DNA of 64,000 nucleotides from JBFLVT01 sp036804525 (GTDB lineage Bacteria; Bacillota; Desulfotomaculia; Desulfotomaculales; JASEER01), in contig DAIRSE010000004.1 of NCBI GenBank assembly GCA_036804525.1, positions 1 to 64,000 of the forward strand, in the 5' to 3' direction. Below the pieces are notes generated by a model. The model saw nothing but the letters and a program-made list of their open reading frames with translations. It was not told where the DNA came from and did not search any database. The first letter of the stretch is position 1, and each line of letters begins with the position of its first letter. A program made the translations under genes and the position numbers. Below are positions 43,244 to 52,974 of the stretch, piece by piece.

Positions 43244-43678
43244 TTGTCAGCAATAACGGTTCTGATGAACACGTCCAAGGGTGACATCACCATCGAGGTT
43301 TACCCCGACAAGATGCCGATCACGGCAGGTAATTTCATCGATTTGGTAAGCCAGGGCTTCTACGACGGTCTTACCTTCCACCGCGTAGAGCACTGGGTAG
43401 TTCAGGGGGGCGACCCCAAGGGTAATGGTACGGGAGGCTCAGGCAAGCGCATAAAACTGGAAACGCACCCCGACCTCAAGAACGTCCGCGGCTGCATCGC
43501 CATGGCCAGGGCGCAGCATCCCGACAGCGCCAGTTCGCAGTTTTACTTCTTGAAGAAGGATGCTCCCTGGCTTGACGGTCAGTATGCGGTTTTCGGCATG
43601 GTTAGGGACGGGATGAATGTGGTCGACCAGATTGAGGTGGGCGACAGGATGGAAAAAATTCGGGTCATTGAAGAGTAA
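43244..43678 (+). CDS. ppiB: Peptidyl-prolyl cis-trans isomerase, cyclophilin type
   Basis: 144-residue cytoplasmic cyclophilin: GLTFHRVEHWVVQGGDPKGNGTGG (active-site F-H-R), AMARAQHPDSASSQFYF and PWLDGQYAVFGMV. TTG at 43244 has GAGGAGG 8 nt upstream and begins at the conserved first strand. The expected active-site Trp/Phe/His set is present. Single gene, divergent from the lipid kinase. Confidence 0.92.
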   Translation: MSAITVLMNTSKGDITIEVYPDKMPITAGNFIDLVSQGFYDGLTFHRVEHWVVQGGDPKGNGTGGSGKRIKLETHPDLKNVRGCIAMARAQHPDSASSQFYFLKKDAPWLDGQYAVFGMVRDGMNVVDQIEVGDRMEKIRVIEE

Positions 43679-43735
43679 AAGTACGTAGTGCAAAGGGTAG
43701 GATGCTTCTCCCCCCCCTTTTCGCTGTTTCCCAGG

Positions 43736-44431
43736 TTATTGCTTAGGTGCTGTTTCACTTGTAGAAGTGAGTGCTGGACTCGGCGGGTAACGGAAATGGT
43801 GCGTTATCCTGGTGGGCCACGACGTCAGGATATCTGCTTCCGTCGCGTGAGGGCCGGCGTTATGAATCAGGAGCGGCACACCGTCCCTGCGCCTCTTATC
43901 GGAAACAACCCCGATGTGTTCCAGCGGTCCGCCGAAGACGACGATGTCCCCTCCTTGCCAGGCAGCAAGGTTTTCGGAGTCGCCCGGACGGATCTCACAA
44001 GTCAAGCTTTCCCCGTATTTGTTCAAGAAAACGACGAGATTCGGTACCCGGCGAAAATCAATATTGGGATCGGGGTTCCCTGCGACCCTGGGGTAATCCT
44101 GCGGGTTGGCGGCGATGTCAGCATCGATGAGGGCCTTGAGGTCGTGCCCGGCGGCGCGCATGGCGCGCCAGACCACGTCGGTGCAGGCCCCTTCGTTGTC
44201 CGGGGGATAACCGCCCGGGTAATAAGCTGCGCTGTACCTGGTCTTCCTGTCGGCCTCGAGCCGGGCGCCGGCCACAATATCGTCGGCGTCCAGGATACCG
44301 TCCCCGTCGGTATCAATGTCATAGGCGATCCGCGCCACCCGGCAGGGGCTATCGTCAAACGAGCATCCCGGAGCACACAAAGCAAGAAGCATGCAAATCA
44401 GCCAAAAAGCAGCTAAACGCACTTGATGCAT
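43736..44431 (-). CDS. DUF1287 lipoprotein with a calcium-loop motif
   Basis: 231 residues. Signal peptide with lipobox ALCAPGC, then YDIDTDGDGILDADDI, which fits an EF-hand/thrombospondin-type calcium loop, followed by the DUF1287 core: GACTDVVWRAMRAAGHDL (Cys-containing), NIDFRRVPNLVVF, GGDIVVFGG and EHIGVVS (His), IHNAGPH. The Cys-His order is like NlpC/P60 papain-fold hydrolases, so a cell-wall peptidase role is plausible but unproven. Confidence 0.8.
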   Translation of the reverse strand: MHQVRLAAFWLICMLLALCAPGCSFDDSPCRVARIAYDIDTDGDGILDADDIVAGARLEADRKTRYSAAYYPGGYPPDNEGACTDVVWRAMRAAGHDLKALIDADIAANPQDYPRVAGNPDPNIDFRRVPNLVVFLNKYGESLTCEIRPGDSENLAAWQGGDIVVFGGPLEHIGVVSDKRRRDGVPLLIHNAGPHATEADILTSWPTRITHHFRYPPSPALTSTSETAPKQ

Positions 44432-44552
44432 CCTCTTTCCCCAAGGATTTCTGCTACGGGATTCGCAACAGGACGTGCTTTCTCCTTTCTTTTGGTGGCA
44501 AGCTAAGAAGGGATTTAAGCCTGCAACTTTTCATGAGGGTTGGTGAGGAGAT

Positions 44553-45404
44553 GTGTTGTTAGCGCGGTACTTCCGCCTTTGCGGCGCGATATTCCTCTTG
44601 TTTTTCGTCCTGTTCCCGGCCGGTTGCTGGAAGGAAGGCCGGTTATCTCCTCGTATCGACGATCCTGCTAAGGTTGAAAAGGTTAGGGTGGCCGTCTATT
44701 ACCCCAAGATAATGCAAACCGACGCCTTTCTGGTCCGCGAGGTCCATGAGGTTCCCAGCGGTCACGCCCCTTACAGAACGGCGCTGCAGGAACTCATTTC
44801 AGGACCCCCCCAAACCGAAGGGGCAACGAGGGTTTTACCTAAAGACACCGAGATTCTTAATATTACGGTCGAAAACGGGCTGGCAACGGTGGATTTCTCC
44901 GAAGAGGTTCTCAAGGCCAATACAGGGGCCATAGGCGAACTCCTTGGCATTCAGTCAGTGGTCAACACGCTCACCGAGTTCCCGGAAATCAAGCAAGTCT
45001 CCTTCCTCGTCAACGGCCGGCTGGACAACCGGGTTAAGGACTGGTGGGGGCACGTAGGCCTGTACGGGCAGCCTTTCAAGCGAAACCTTTCCAGGGTTTA
45101 CGAGCCGGCCATTTGGGTCATCGTTCCTACGCCGGACAGCGTGGTCAGCAGTCCCCTGCGCGTGGTCGGAAGCGCAAGAGTGTTTGAAGGAACTGTGAGA
45201 GGACGGCTGGTTGGAGACAACGGCCGGAAATTGGCCGAGGGTTTCACTACCGCCACCGCCGGGGCGCCCGCCAGGGGAGACTTTGAGCTCATCCTGATCT
45301 TTAAACCCCCGGCTGACGGACGGGGCCGCCTGGAGGTTTTCTGGGAGAGCCCCGAGGACGGCCGCGAAGTCGACAAGGTTGTCGTTCCCGTAAGATTTAA
45401 GTAG
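44553..45404 (+). CDS. GerMN-domain lipoprotein with C-terminal Gmad2-like domain
   Basis: 283 residues, TTG start behind GAGGAG. Signal peptide with lipobox FPAGC. Residues about 45-160 form a GerMN (sporulation/spore germination) domain: VRVAVYYPKIMQTDAFLVRE, TALQELISGPP and GLATVDFSEEV. Residues about 190-283 form an immunoglobulin-like Gmad2 domain (PDSVVSSPLRVVGSARVFEG). Probably binds peptidoglycan or a partner at the surface. A terminator follows. Confidence 0.87.
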   Translation: MLLARYFRLCGAIFLLFFVLFPAGCWKEGRLSPRIDDPAKVEKVRVAVYYPKIMQTDAFLVREVHEVPSGHAPYRTALQELISGPPQTEGATRVLPKDTEILNITVENGLATVDFSEEVLKANTGAIGELLGIQSVVNTLTEFPEIKQVSFLVNGRLDNRVKDWWGHVGLYGQPFKRNLSRVYEPAIWVIVPTPDSVVSSPLRVVGSARVFEGTVRGRLVGDNGRKLAEGFTTATAGAPARGDFELILIFKPPADGRGRLEVFWESPEDGREVDKVVVPVRFK

Positions 45405-45421
45405 GGCTTCCATAATAATGA

Positions 45422-45451
45422 AGAGAGACTGGTCCGAACCAGTCTCTTTTG
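45422..45451. terminator. Terminator between the GerMN and DUF1540 genes
   Basis: AGAGACTGGT and ACCAGTCTCT form a 10-bp stem with a CCGA loop, followed by TTTT on the plus strand. Confidence 0.85.
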
Positions 45452-45474
45452 CGTTGGTTTTTCGTCAATTCTTC

Positions 45475-45624
45475 TTAAGACTTTCTCTTGAAGGTTTCAC
45501 ACTGGGTTTGATCCGAGGCTGAAGCCTGGGATGTGTGGTTGCGCGCGACCTGGATCATCGGGGCGTCACACTTGACGTTCTGGTTATACTCGCATTCGGT
45601 GACTGTGCACTTGATTTCCGGCAT
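45475..45624 (-). CDS. DUF1540 small Cys-rich protein
   Basis: 49-residue frame beginning PEIKCTVTECEYNQNVKCDA and ending QCETFKRKS; four cysteines in the C-x4-C-x7-C...C arrangement of DUF1540, a probable small metal-binding family common in spore formers. The ATG at 45624 follows GGGGGTGAG. Encoded alone between the GerMN terminator and addA. Function unknown. Confidence 0.8.
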   Translation of the reverse strand: MPEIKCTVTECEYNQNVKCDAPMIQVARNHTSQASASDQTQCETFKRKS

Positions 45625-45724
45625 CGGCTCACCCCCTTTCCCTGCTTATCTTGCCCATGATTTGACGGCTTATGCAAAAAAGGGTGTTTTTAAGGGAGTA
45701 CGCCTTTGTCATCAGCATCATGCT

Positions 45725-48700
45725 TCAGCCACAGCGTAGAGCGACGCCTCTGTCGAAAGCGTAAAGGTAACGCTCTTTGACGCGCCACCCGAGGATACTT
45801 TCCAGGGCCCGGGCATAAAGCGCGAGCTGCCCGCTGTAACGCGCGATCATTGCGCTTTCCCCGCCCTTTTCAAAACGGCCTGTCTTGTAGTCGATGAGGA
45901 CCGCCCCGTCATCCTCCACAAAAACACAGTCAATCACGCCCTGGAGCAGGATTTTTTCCTCCCCTGAAGCTTTTTCCAGAGAAGGGTAGACCTCGGATGC
46001 GGAGATGGCCATCGTGAACGGGAGTTCGCGGTACACGCGCGCGGCCGAACGCATGCGCTGCCCCAGGGAGGTGCGGAAAAAGCCGGCCAGTTGGGAGCAA
46101 TCCACGGCTGCCAGCTGGGCTTCTGTAAGGAAGCCGCGCCGCTGCAGGTCTTTAAGCTGGCGTGCGACATTATCCTCGTCGAGATCGGCTCTCAAATCAA
46201 GATGCTGCATCGCTAGGTGTACCGCAAAACCAATCTCAGCAGCCGAAAGGGTACCGGGACGGACAAGGAAGACCGGTCGGGTCCTAAAGGCGTGATCGTC
46301 GAATTCGAAAGGCCGGGGCGCATCATCCCCGGACAGGCCGGCGGCAAAGGCGTGTTTAGCTTCGGTTACCGTAAGCTTGGCCGGTATGGCCTGAGGGGGC
46401 AGCCACGGGTAGGCCCAGGTCAGGCGCCGGTCGATCTCGGCTGCGTGCTGCGACGAACCGGGCCAAGCCTGACCCCGGCAGACAAAACCAAAGGTCTCTG
46501 GTGTTCCGGTATCCGCTGCCCGGGAATCACGCAGGGACTCCGGCGTTAAGACGTGGACTGACCAGCGGGAAGGATCGGCAAGCCCCCCACCGGTTGCTTC
46601 TTCAATGCCGCAGCCCCGCCGCAGGACGGCGCAGTCAGGATGCCTGATCAACGCGGAAATAATCCAGTCAAGGGGACAGCGCGCCGAGAACAAAACGTCA
46701 TCGGGGATGGCCCAGCCGTCGCAGGCCGCAACCTGCGACCAGCGCAGCGCAGCCTTGCCGGGGTTGGCCACCGAGCCGATCAGGACCAGTTTTTCACGGG
46801 CCCTGGTAAGGCCGACATAAAGGGTGCGCATCTCCTCGGCAAGCGCCTCGGACTCCAGCCGGGCCCGGATGGCCCGCCTGGCCAGGGTCGGGTAGACTAC
46901 GCGGGATGCCAGGTCAACAACTTGCAGGCCCAGGCCCAGCTCGCGGTGCACAAGGACGGTTTTGTTGAGGTCCTGTTTGTTAAAGGCCTTGCCCAGGCCG
47001 GCCAGGATGACAATGGGAAACTCCAGCCCTTTCGCCCTGTGGATGCTCATGATCCGGACCACATCCTCGTCTTCCCCGAGAGCACGGGCTGTTCCAAGGT
47101 CCCCCCCGCTCTCCCGGATGCGCTCTACAAAGCGCAGAAAACGGAAGAGGCCGCGGAAAACGGTGGTCTCAAACTCCCTGGCCCGCTCGTAAAGCGCCCT
47201 CAGGTTGGCCTGGCGCTGCGGCCCGCCGGGCAGCCCGCCGACAAAGTCGTAATAGCCGGTATCACGGTAAATATGCCAGATCAGGTCCGAAAGCGCCCCC
47301 CTGCGGGCCATCGTACGCCAGGTCTCCAATTTCTCGAGAAAGACTTTAAGCGTTGCGGCCGCCGGCAAGAACGGATCGCTGGCCGCTGCACGCACTGCGT
47401 CGTAGAAATCCCCGCTCTCCCTGGCCAGGCGTATGGAGGCCAGGTCTTCGCCCGTCAGGCGGAACAGCGGCGAACGCAGGACACCCGCGAGCGGGATGTC
47501 CTGCAGGGGGTTGTCGATGACGGTAAGCAGCGAAAGGAGAGTATCCACTTCGGCAGCGGCAAAATAGCCGGTGCCAAGATCGGCGTAAACGGGGATGTCT
47601 TGTTGGCGAAATTCCTCCACGAAAATATTCGCCCAGCCCGACGTCGCCCGCAGAAGCACCACGCAGTCACGGTAGCCGGCGGGCCGGTAGTTTCCCGTCG
47701 ACTTGTCAAAGACGTGGATCCCCGATTTGATGATGCTCTTAATCTGCTGAGCGGCGAGAAGCGCCTCCGCCTGGCTGGCGGTTAATTCCCGGGCTGAAGG
47801 CGAACCGTTTTCTTCGCTGTCGTCCTCGGCATCGTTCTCCTGGGAGGCCTCGAGGTTAAGAACATATACCTCTACGGGTCCTGCAGCGCTGTCAACGTCG
47901 GGAGGCGGTGCGGGGTACAGGGAGGCTTGAACAAGCTCCGCCTCGGCGTCGTACGGCGTTTCGGCTGCCCTTGCGGTCATGATCTGCCGGAACAAAAAGT
48001 TGACGGCATCGATTACCTGGACCCGGCAGCGGAAGTTGCCGCTCAGGTGCACGAGGCGGCCGTCAGCGCCCGGGCGTTCCCTATAATCCGCCTGTTTCGC
48101 CAGGAACAGCCTGGGCTCGGCCAGGCGGAACCGGTAAATGCTTTGTTTAACGTCCCCGACCATAAACAGGTTCCGCTCGCCGGGCCGCTGGCGGGAAACA
48201 GTTTGCAGGATGCGCTCCTGCACCGCGTTGATATCCTGGTACTCGTCAACAAGAACTTCCTCGTAACGTCCCTTCAAATGACTGGCGATTTCGGTTTCCT
48301 GGAGAAGGCGTAGCGTAAGGTGCTCAAGATCGCTGAAATCCAGAACGTTGCGGCTGCGCTTAGCCCTGGCGTAAGCCTCGTCAAAGGCTTTAACGACCTC
48401 CACAAGGGTGCCGGCCATCGGCGCGGCGAGTTTCAGGTCCTCGAGCGCTTCCGCCGGAGAACGCGAACAGTATTCATCCCTGAGCTTTCTTACGAGTTCC
48501 TTAGCTCTGTTGCGCAGGTGCTGAACGCGCTCTTTCAACCCAGCATCGACGTCCTCGCCGCGGCAAGGCTTCATTTTGCCAAAGGCAGCCTGTGAACAGG
48601 CAGCGTAGAAACTCTCCCAGCTTTCCGCCACGGCGGCGCGGATACCCCCAACCAGAGCCTGGTCCTCGGCCAGCGTCGCCAGGTAAACCCGGGGTCCGCT

Positions 48701-49420
48701 CGGTTGCGACGCCAGCGTTTGGGCGAGGCGGAGGTCGTTCAGCGCGCCGTCAAGAACCAGCGCGACGTATTTCTTCAGATCACCCATCCACGGAAAATCG
48801 TCCAGGGCTGTTCCCTGAGCCGAGAACAACCCTACCGCCCCGGCAAGCCACGCCTGCGGATCGGGATGGGCGCTGGCGCGCCTGTGAATGTCCAGAACAA
48901 GGTTCTGCAGCAGGTGATCACCGCGTTCTCCCCCATAGGCATCGACTAGGTTCAGAAACCTTGTTTCCCCGGAGGCGTAGTAATGCTCGAACAGGGTCTC
49001 CACCGCGTCCAGGCGCAGCAGTTCGGCTTCGTGTTCGTCGGCGATGCGAAAGGCTCCGTCGATGCCAAGCTTGTAGAAATACTGCCGTACAAGCTCCAGG
49101 CAGAAAGAATGCAAGGTAGTGATAGATGCCCTGTCGAGAAGGGCAAGCTGCCGGGCCAGGTGTCTGTTTTCCGGATCGCGCCCAAGCGCGGCCCCGACGG
49201 CCAGCCCCACCCGTGTACGGATCTCGGCGGCGGCCGCATTGGTAAAGGTTACTACCAGCAACCGGTCGACATCCACCGGTTTTACGGGATCGGTAACGCA
49301 GCGCACAATGCGCTCCACCAGGACAGCCGTCTTCCCCGTCCCGGCCGATGCCGCAACCAGGACGTTTGTACCCCGTGTCCTAATGGCCTCTTCCTGCTGG
49401 GCGGTCCATTCCGTTGTCAA
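45725..49420 (-). CDS. addA: ATP-dependent helicase/nuclease subunit A
   Basis: 1231-residue UvrD-type helicase fused to a RecB-family nuclease. Walker A VAASAGTGKTAVLVERI (about 22-38), VDEYQDINAVQERIL (motif II), LSGNFRCRVQVIDAVN, MSIHRAKGLEFPIVIL (motif V) and C-terminal nuclease GVIDCVFVEDDGAVLIDYKTGRF (D...D-x-K). Together with AddB it resects double-strand breaks to load RecA. TTG start overlaps the addB stop (TTGA). Confidence 0.96.
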   Translation of the reverse strand: MTTEWTAQQEEAIRTRGTNVLVAASAGTGKTAVLVERIVRCVTDPVKPVDVDRLLVVTFTNAAAAEIRTRVGLAVGAALGRDPENRHLARQLALLDRASITTLHSFCLELVRQYFYKLGIDGAFRIADEHEAELLRLDAVETLFEHYYASGETRFLNLVDAYGGERGDHLLQNLVLDIHRRASAHPDPQAWLAGAVGLFSAQGTALDDFPWMGDLKKYVALVLDGALNDLRLAQTLASQPSGPRVYLATLAEDQALVGGIRAAVAESWESFYAACSQAAFGKMKPCRGEDVDAGLKERVQHLRNRAKELVRKLRDEYCSRSPAEALEDLKLAAPMAGTLVEVVKAFDEAYARAKRSRNVLDFSDLEHLTLRLLQETEIASHLKGRYEEVLVDEYQDINAVQERILQTVSRQRPGERNLFMVGDVKQSIYRFRLAEPRLFLAKQADYRERPGADGRLVHLSGNFRCRVQVIDAVNFLFRQIMTARAAETPYDAEAELVQASLYPAPPPDVDSAAGPVEVYVLNLEASQENDAEDDSEENGSPSARELTASQAEALLAAQQIKSIIKSGIHVFDKSTGNYRPAGYRDCVVLLRATSGWANIFVEEFRQQDIPVYADLGTGYFAAAEVDTLLSLLTVIDNPLQDIPLAGVLRSPLFRLTGEDLASIRLARESGDFYDAVRAAASDPFLPAAATLKVFLEKLETWRTMARRGALSDLIWHIYRDTGYYDFVGGLPGGPQRQANLRALYERAREFETTVFRGLFRFLRFVERIRESGGDLGTARALGEDEDVVRIMSIHRAKGLEFPIVILAGLGKAFNKQDLNKTVLVHRELGLGLQVVDLASRVVYPTLARRAIRARLESEALAEEMRTLYVGLTRAREKLVLIGSVANPGKAALRWSQVAACDGWAIPDDVLFSARCPLDWIISALIRHPDCAVLRRGCGIEEATGGGLADPSRWSVHVLTPESLRDSRAADTGTPETFGFVCRGQAWPGSSQHAAEIDRRLTWAYPWLPPQAIPAKLTVTEAKHAFAAGLSGDDAPRPFEFDDHAFRTRPVFLVRPGTLSAAEIGFAVHLAMQHLDLRADLDEDNVARQLKDLQRRGFLTEAQLAAVDCSQLAGFFRTSLGQRMRSAARVYRELPFTMAISASEVYPSLEKASGEEKILLQGVIDCVFVEDDGAVLIDYKTGRFEKGGESAMIARYSGQLALYARALESILGWRVKERYLYAFDRGVALRCG

Positions 49421-52400
49421 TTCCCGTCACCCCCGGCCGCTGCAAGGGCCAGCCAGAACCGGCTGTCAGGTTGTGCGCTCAGCCGCCGGTATTCATTGCC
49501 GGGCAGCAAAGGATCGAAATGGCACACAGGGCGGTAGGGGCAATACCGGCAGGAATTGTAGCTTTTGCCGTCATAGGGGTTAATCTCGACGACGCCGTCG
49601 AGCATCGCCTTGCCGGCCGCGGTGAATACCCGCTGGACGTGCGCCCGCAGCAGGTTGAACTGGTCCTCTGAGACGGCGGCTGAAGGCGGATAAAGCGAGC
49701 CGTCGCTCTTAAGGCCCACCGGCAGGATTTCCGACAGGTAACCCGTTCGCCTGTCCATCATCCGCACGACTTCCGGGTCGGCAAGAACGAATCCTTTCAA
49801 CTTAAGGACCGCAAGGATTTTTTTCTCGGCTTCGGACACGCTCAACGGACCTGGCGCGGTGATGAACGGGTCGCTGACGCTGAAGTACAGGATCCCGGCC
49901 GGCAGGGCCGGTTTCCCGCATATCCGGGCGGCATGGGTGATGACCACGTCCAGGTAGGCCAGCAACTGCAGTTGGAGGCCGTAAGCGACAAGGTTCAAGT
50001 CCGGATTGACACGGCCCGTCTTGTAGTCTATGACGCGGAGATAGTTGCCGGAAGGTCCCACCGCCATATCGATCCGGTCGATGCGCCCCTGCAACTCGAT
50101 TTCCTCGCCGTCACCCAGTTTAAGCCTGATCGGGGGCAGCACTTCCCCGGGACCAAAACCGATTTCGAAGGCGACAGGCGTAAAAGCCCCCCGGCGGCAG
50201 TGTTCGGCCATGAGCCACAGTGACCTTTCCAGCGTGCGCTGCAGTTTTTGCCTAAGGTAGCGGAAACGGGCTGTGCTGAACAGGATCTCGCTCTTAAACC
50301 TCGGCGCCAAGTCCCGAAGCACCTGCGACGCCAGCCGCCTGACCGCGGCGTGGTCGAGCTTCTCCCAGCCGTCCTGCCCGTCCCGCACGAGTTCTCCGGC
50401 CATCTTCAGGGCGATATGCAAGAAATCGCCCAGCTCCGGCGCCGCAAAACTGAACTGGAGCCGTTCCCTCAGACGCAGCCCGTGGGACAAGAAGTGGGCG
50501 AAATGACAGGCCTGGAAACGCTCAACCTGAGAGACACTCAGTCGTATCGGGCAGCGGTACAGGCGCCGGGCGTTAACCGGAGAGATGCTTTTCTCGTTGT
50601 TATAGAAGGTCAGGCTTGCCAGCAAGCTCTTAAAACGGCTGCTCCACTGCGGGGCAGCCAGAAACCAGTTGTAGGCCTCGAGCCAGATGGGGTCGCAGGA
50701 ACCGCTGCTCCGTAGGGAGCGGAGCGCCGCGATCACGTAGGACATCGTCCGCTCCGGGCAGCATATCCAGGAAACGTCCCCTGACGCCGGCTCAACGCCC
50801 ACAAAATCCTCGCGCAGCTGCGGAAACAGTTCTTTAAGGCGCTGCAACAGGCGCGAGGGGGACAGGGCCCGCCCCTCGGCATCGCTCATCGGATAGCTGA
50901 CCCACAAATACTCGCTGGCCCTGGTAAGGGCGATATAAACCAGGTACTGTTCCTCAAAGACGCGCTGCCGGCCGGACGGCGACAGCTCCAGACCGAGGGC
51001 CCGCAAGCGCTCCTGCTCGTGCTCGGTAAACAGGCCGTTTTCGGGCGGCCGCATAGGCAGAACGCCGTCATTGGCCCCGAGGACGAAGCACGCCTTGATC
51101 TCAGGGTTACGCGAACGGTCCAGGGCGGCAACGAGCACCTGATCTATCCCGGGAGGGATCATTCCCAGGCGGATGCCTTCCACAGCGCTGCCGATAAGAT
51201 GTACAAGGTCCTGGAGCGAAAGGTGTGTCTCGCCCAGGATCAGGACGAGCTGGTCAAGGAGCTGCACGATCCGCTCCCAAATCTGCTTGTGTTCCAGGCT
51301 CTCTTCCAGACGCCCGCTGTTCTCGGCCGCTTTGGCCCACAACGCCAGCCGAGCGGGGACGTCTAGCGCCTCCAGCAGCTTGAACAGGCTCTCCGCAAGA
51401 GCAGCCGCGCTGGAAGCGTTCCTGGCTTCCTTACAAAAGGCTATCAGTTCCCGGGTCGCGCGCGTGCGGATGTCGTTGATCCGGGCCAGGAACTGCTCTT
51501 CCCCGGGACTCGGGGCGGACGTGTCATCGAGACTGCGCCGCGCAAGGTACGGCCAGGGCTCGGCGCTTAACCATCGGCCTTCCTTTATGCCGTGAGCAAG
51601 GACGTAGTTTTCAAGCAAATCGACTTCTTCACGGGTGACCGGGACGAGATCGGTCTTTAGAAAACGGAAGACGGCGTCGTACGGCCAGCCGTTGGCCGCG
51701 ACTTCCAGGGCCGAGGAAATCAGCTCGATAAGCGGGTGATGCCCCACCGGCCGTTTCCGGTCAATGAAGAACGGGATGCCGTAATCGCTAAAAACACAGG
51801 CGATCAGGTCATGGTACTGTTCTATGTCCCGGAGAACGACATTTATTTCTCTCCACCTGTAGCCTCTGTCGCGGGCCAGGCTGATGATCTCGCGGGCGGC
51901 GGCCTCGACCTCGGCCCGCCGATTGGCACCCGCAACCAGGCGGATGCCGGCGGGAGCGCTCTCGTAGGCCGGTGACGGGCGGCGGTAAAAAGAGGACTCC
52001 AGGTGGCGCAGCACCGGACTGTCAAGGAAACGCGCGGGCGACGACAGCATCACTGGCTCCTCAATGCGTACACCGGCCCGGGAAGCCATCTCAATAAGCC
52101 GCCGATAAGTGCAGCGCGTGGGATAGAAGGCATCGGACTCGTCGGCGGGATCGGTGTTGCCGGGGTCCAGGCAGAGCGCGACGGAAAGCCGCCTGGCGTT
52201 TAGTGCCAGGGCGTGCAGGATGGCATATTCCTGGGGGGTAAAACCGGAAAACCCGTCGACCCATATTTCGGCATCCTTGCATATAGTGGCCTCACTGGCT
52301 CTATCTGCCGCAAGGGCGAGAAAATCATCCGGATCGGAATACCGGCCCTCAAGAAGGCGGCCTAAGGCCGTCCAGACCGTAGCCAAATCCCCCAGCTTGT

Positions 52401-52860
52401 CAGCCAGGGGGTCGCCGGCGATACTTTCCCTGGCGGCCAGGAGTTCCCGCGGGCTGACGTTATAGAATTTCAGTTCTGAAAGAGTTCGCGCGAGAATGTC
52501 ACAAAAACCGGGCTGCGCTGATAACCGCGTAAAGTACTTTAACTCTGCACGGTGTTTTTCAAGAACCAGGCGCAGCGCGATACGCTTACCGATCTCGCTG
52601 ATGCGCGGGTGGCAGGCTCCGCCGGTTTCCTGGAGGATGCGCACGGCAAGTCGGCGGAAGCTCAGGATGTGGGCCCTGATAAAACCGCCGAGCCCGCCGG
52701 TGCAGGCTAGGCTAAATTCGGTCTGAAAAGTAGCCTGTTCCGGGACAAGCAGAATCAACGGGTCGCCGTCGGGAACCTGGCGCAACCGAGCTCTGATCTC
52801 GTCGAGACAGAGCCTGGTTTTCCCCGCGCCCGCACGGCCGAGGATCAAGCGAAGACCCAA
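49417..52860 (-). CDS. addB: ATP-dependent nuclease subunit B
   Basis: About 1147 residues. N-terminal P-loop GRAGAGKT near residue 7, then a degenerate helicase body and a RecB-type nuclease (LRVIDYKTGRVNPDL). The four iron-sulfur cysteines are visible: FQACHFAHF and C-terminal SCRYCPYRPVC. It recognises recombination hotspots in the AddAB complex. TTG at 52860 is preferred because GGGAGGAAC lies 4-11 nt upstream; the open frame to 52890 also has a rare upstream start. Confidence 0.95.
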   Translation of the reverse strand: MGLRLILGRAGAGKTRLCLDEIRARLRQVPDGDPLILLVPEQATFQTEFSLACTGGLGGFIRAHILSFRRLAVRILQETGGACHPRISEIGKRIALRLVLEKHRAELKYFTRLSAQPGFCDILARTLSELKFYNVSPRELLAARESIAGDPLADKLGDLATVWTALGRLLEGRYSDPDDFLALAADRASEATICKDAEIWVDGFSGFTPQEYAILHALALNARRLSVALCLDPGNTDPADESDAFYPTRCTYRRLIEMASRAGVRIEEPVMLSSPARFLDSPVLRHLESSFYRRPSPAYESAPAGIRLVAGANRRAEVEAAAREIISLARDRGYRWREINVVLRDIEQYHDLIACVFSDYGIPFFIDRKRPVGHHPLIELISSALEVAANGWPYDAVFRFLKTDLVPVTREEVDLLENYVLAHGIKEGRWLSAEPWPYLARRSLDDTSAPSPGEEQFLARINDIRTRATRELIAFCKEARNASSAAALAESLFKLLEALDVPARLALWAKAAENSGRLEESLEHKQIWERIVQLLDQLVLILGETHLSLQDLVHLIGSAVEGIRLGMIPPGIDQVLVAALDRSRNPEIKACFVLGANDGVLPMRPPENGLFTEHEQERLRALGLELSPSGRQRVFEEQYLVYIALTRASEYLWVSYPMSDAEGRALSPSRLLQRLKELFPQLREDFVGVEPASGDVSWICCPERTMSYVIAALRSLRSSGSCDPIWLEAYNWFLAAPQWSSRFKSLLASLTFYNNEKSISPVNARRLYRCPIRLSVSQVERFQACHFAHFLSHGLRLRERLQFSFAAPELGDFLHIALKMAGELVRDGQDGWEKLDHAAVRRLASQVLRDLAPRFKSEILFSTARFRYLRQKLQRTLERSLWLMAEHCRRGAFTPVAFEIGFGPGEVLPPIRLKLGDGEEIELQGRIDRIDMAVGPSGNYLRVIDYKTGRVNPDLNLVAYGLQLQLLAYLDVVITHAARICGKPALPAGILYFSVSDPFITAPGPLSVSEAEKKILAVLKLKGFVLADPEVVRMMDRRTGYLSEILPVGLKSDGSLYPPSAAVSEDQFNLLRAHVQRVFTAAGKAMLDGVVEINPYDGKSYNSCRYCPYRPVCHFDPLLPGNEYRRLSAQPDSRFWLALAAAGGDGN

Positions 52861-52974
52861 TGGTGTTCCTCCCTTGTTGCCGAATATCAAATAGCATTAT
52901 CTCCTGGAGGAAAGACCACAGTCTGTCATTATGGGAACATTTCGGAAAAACCGGCAGGTATTCCTGCACGCTCC

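Noticed and set aside
46640..47785. 381-codon open frame antisense to addA
   Set aside because: It lies wholly inside conserved helicase motifs of addA on the other strand; composition (Gly/Arg/Pro-rich) is typical of a complementary-strand artefact.
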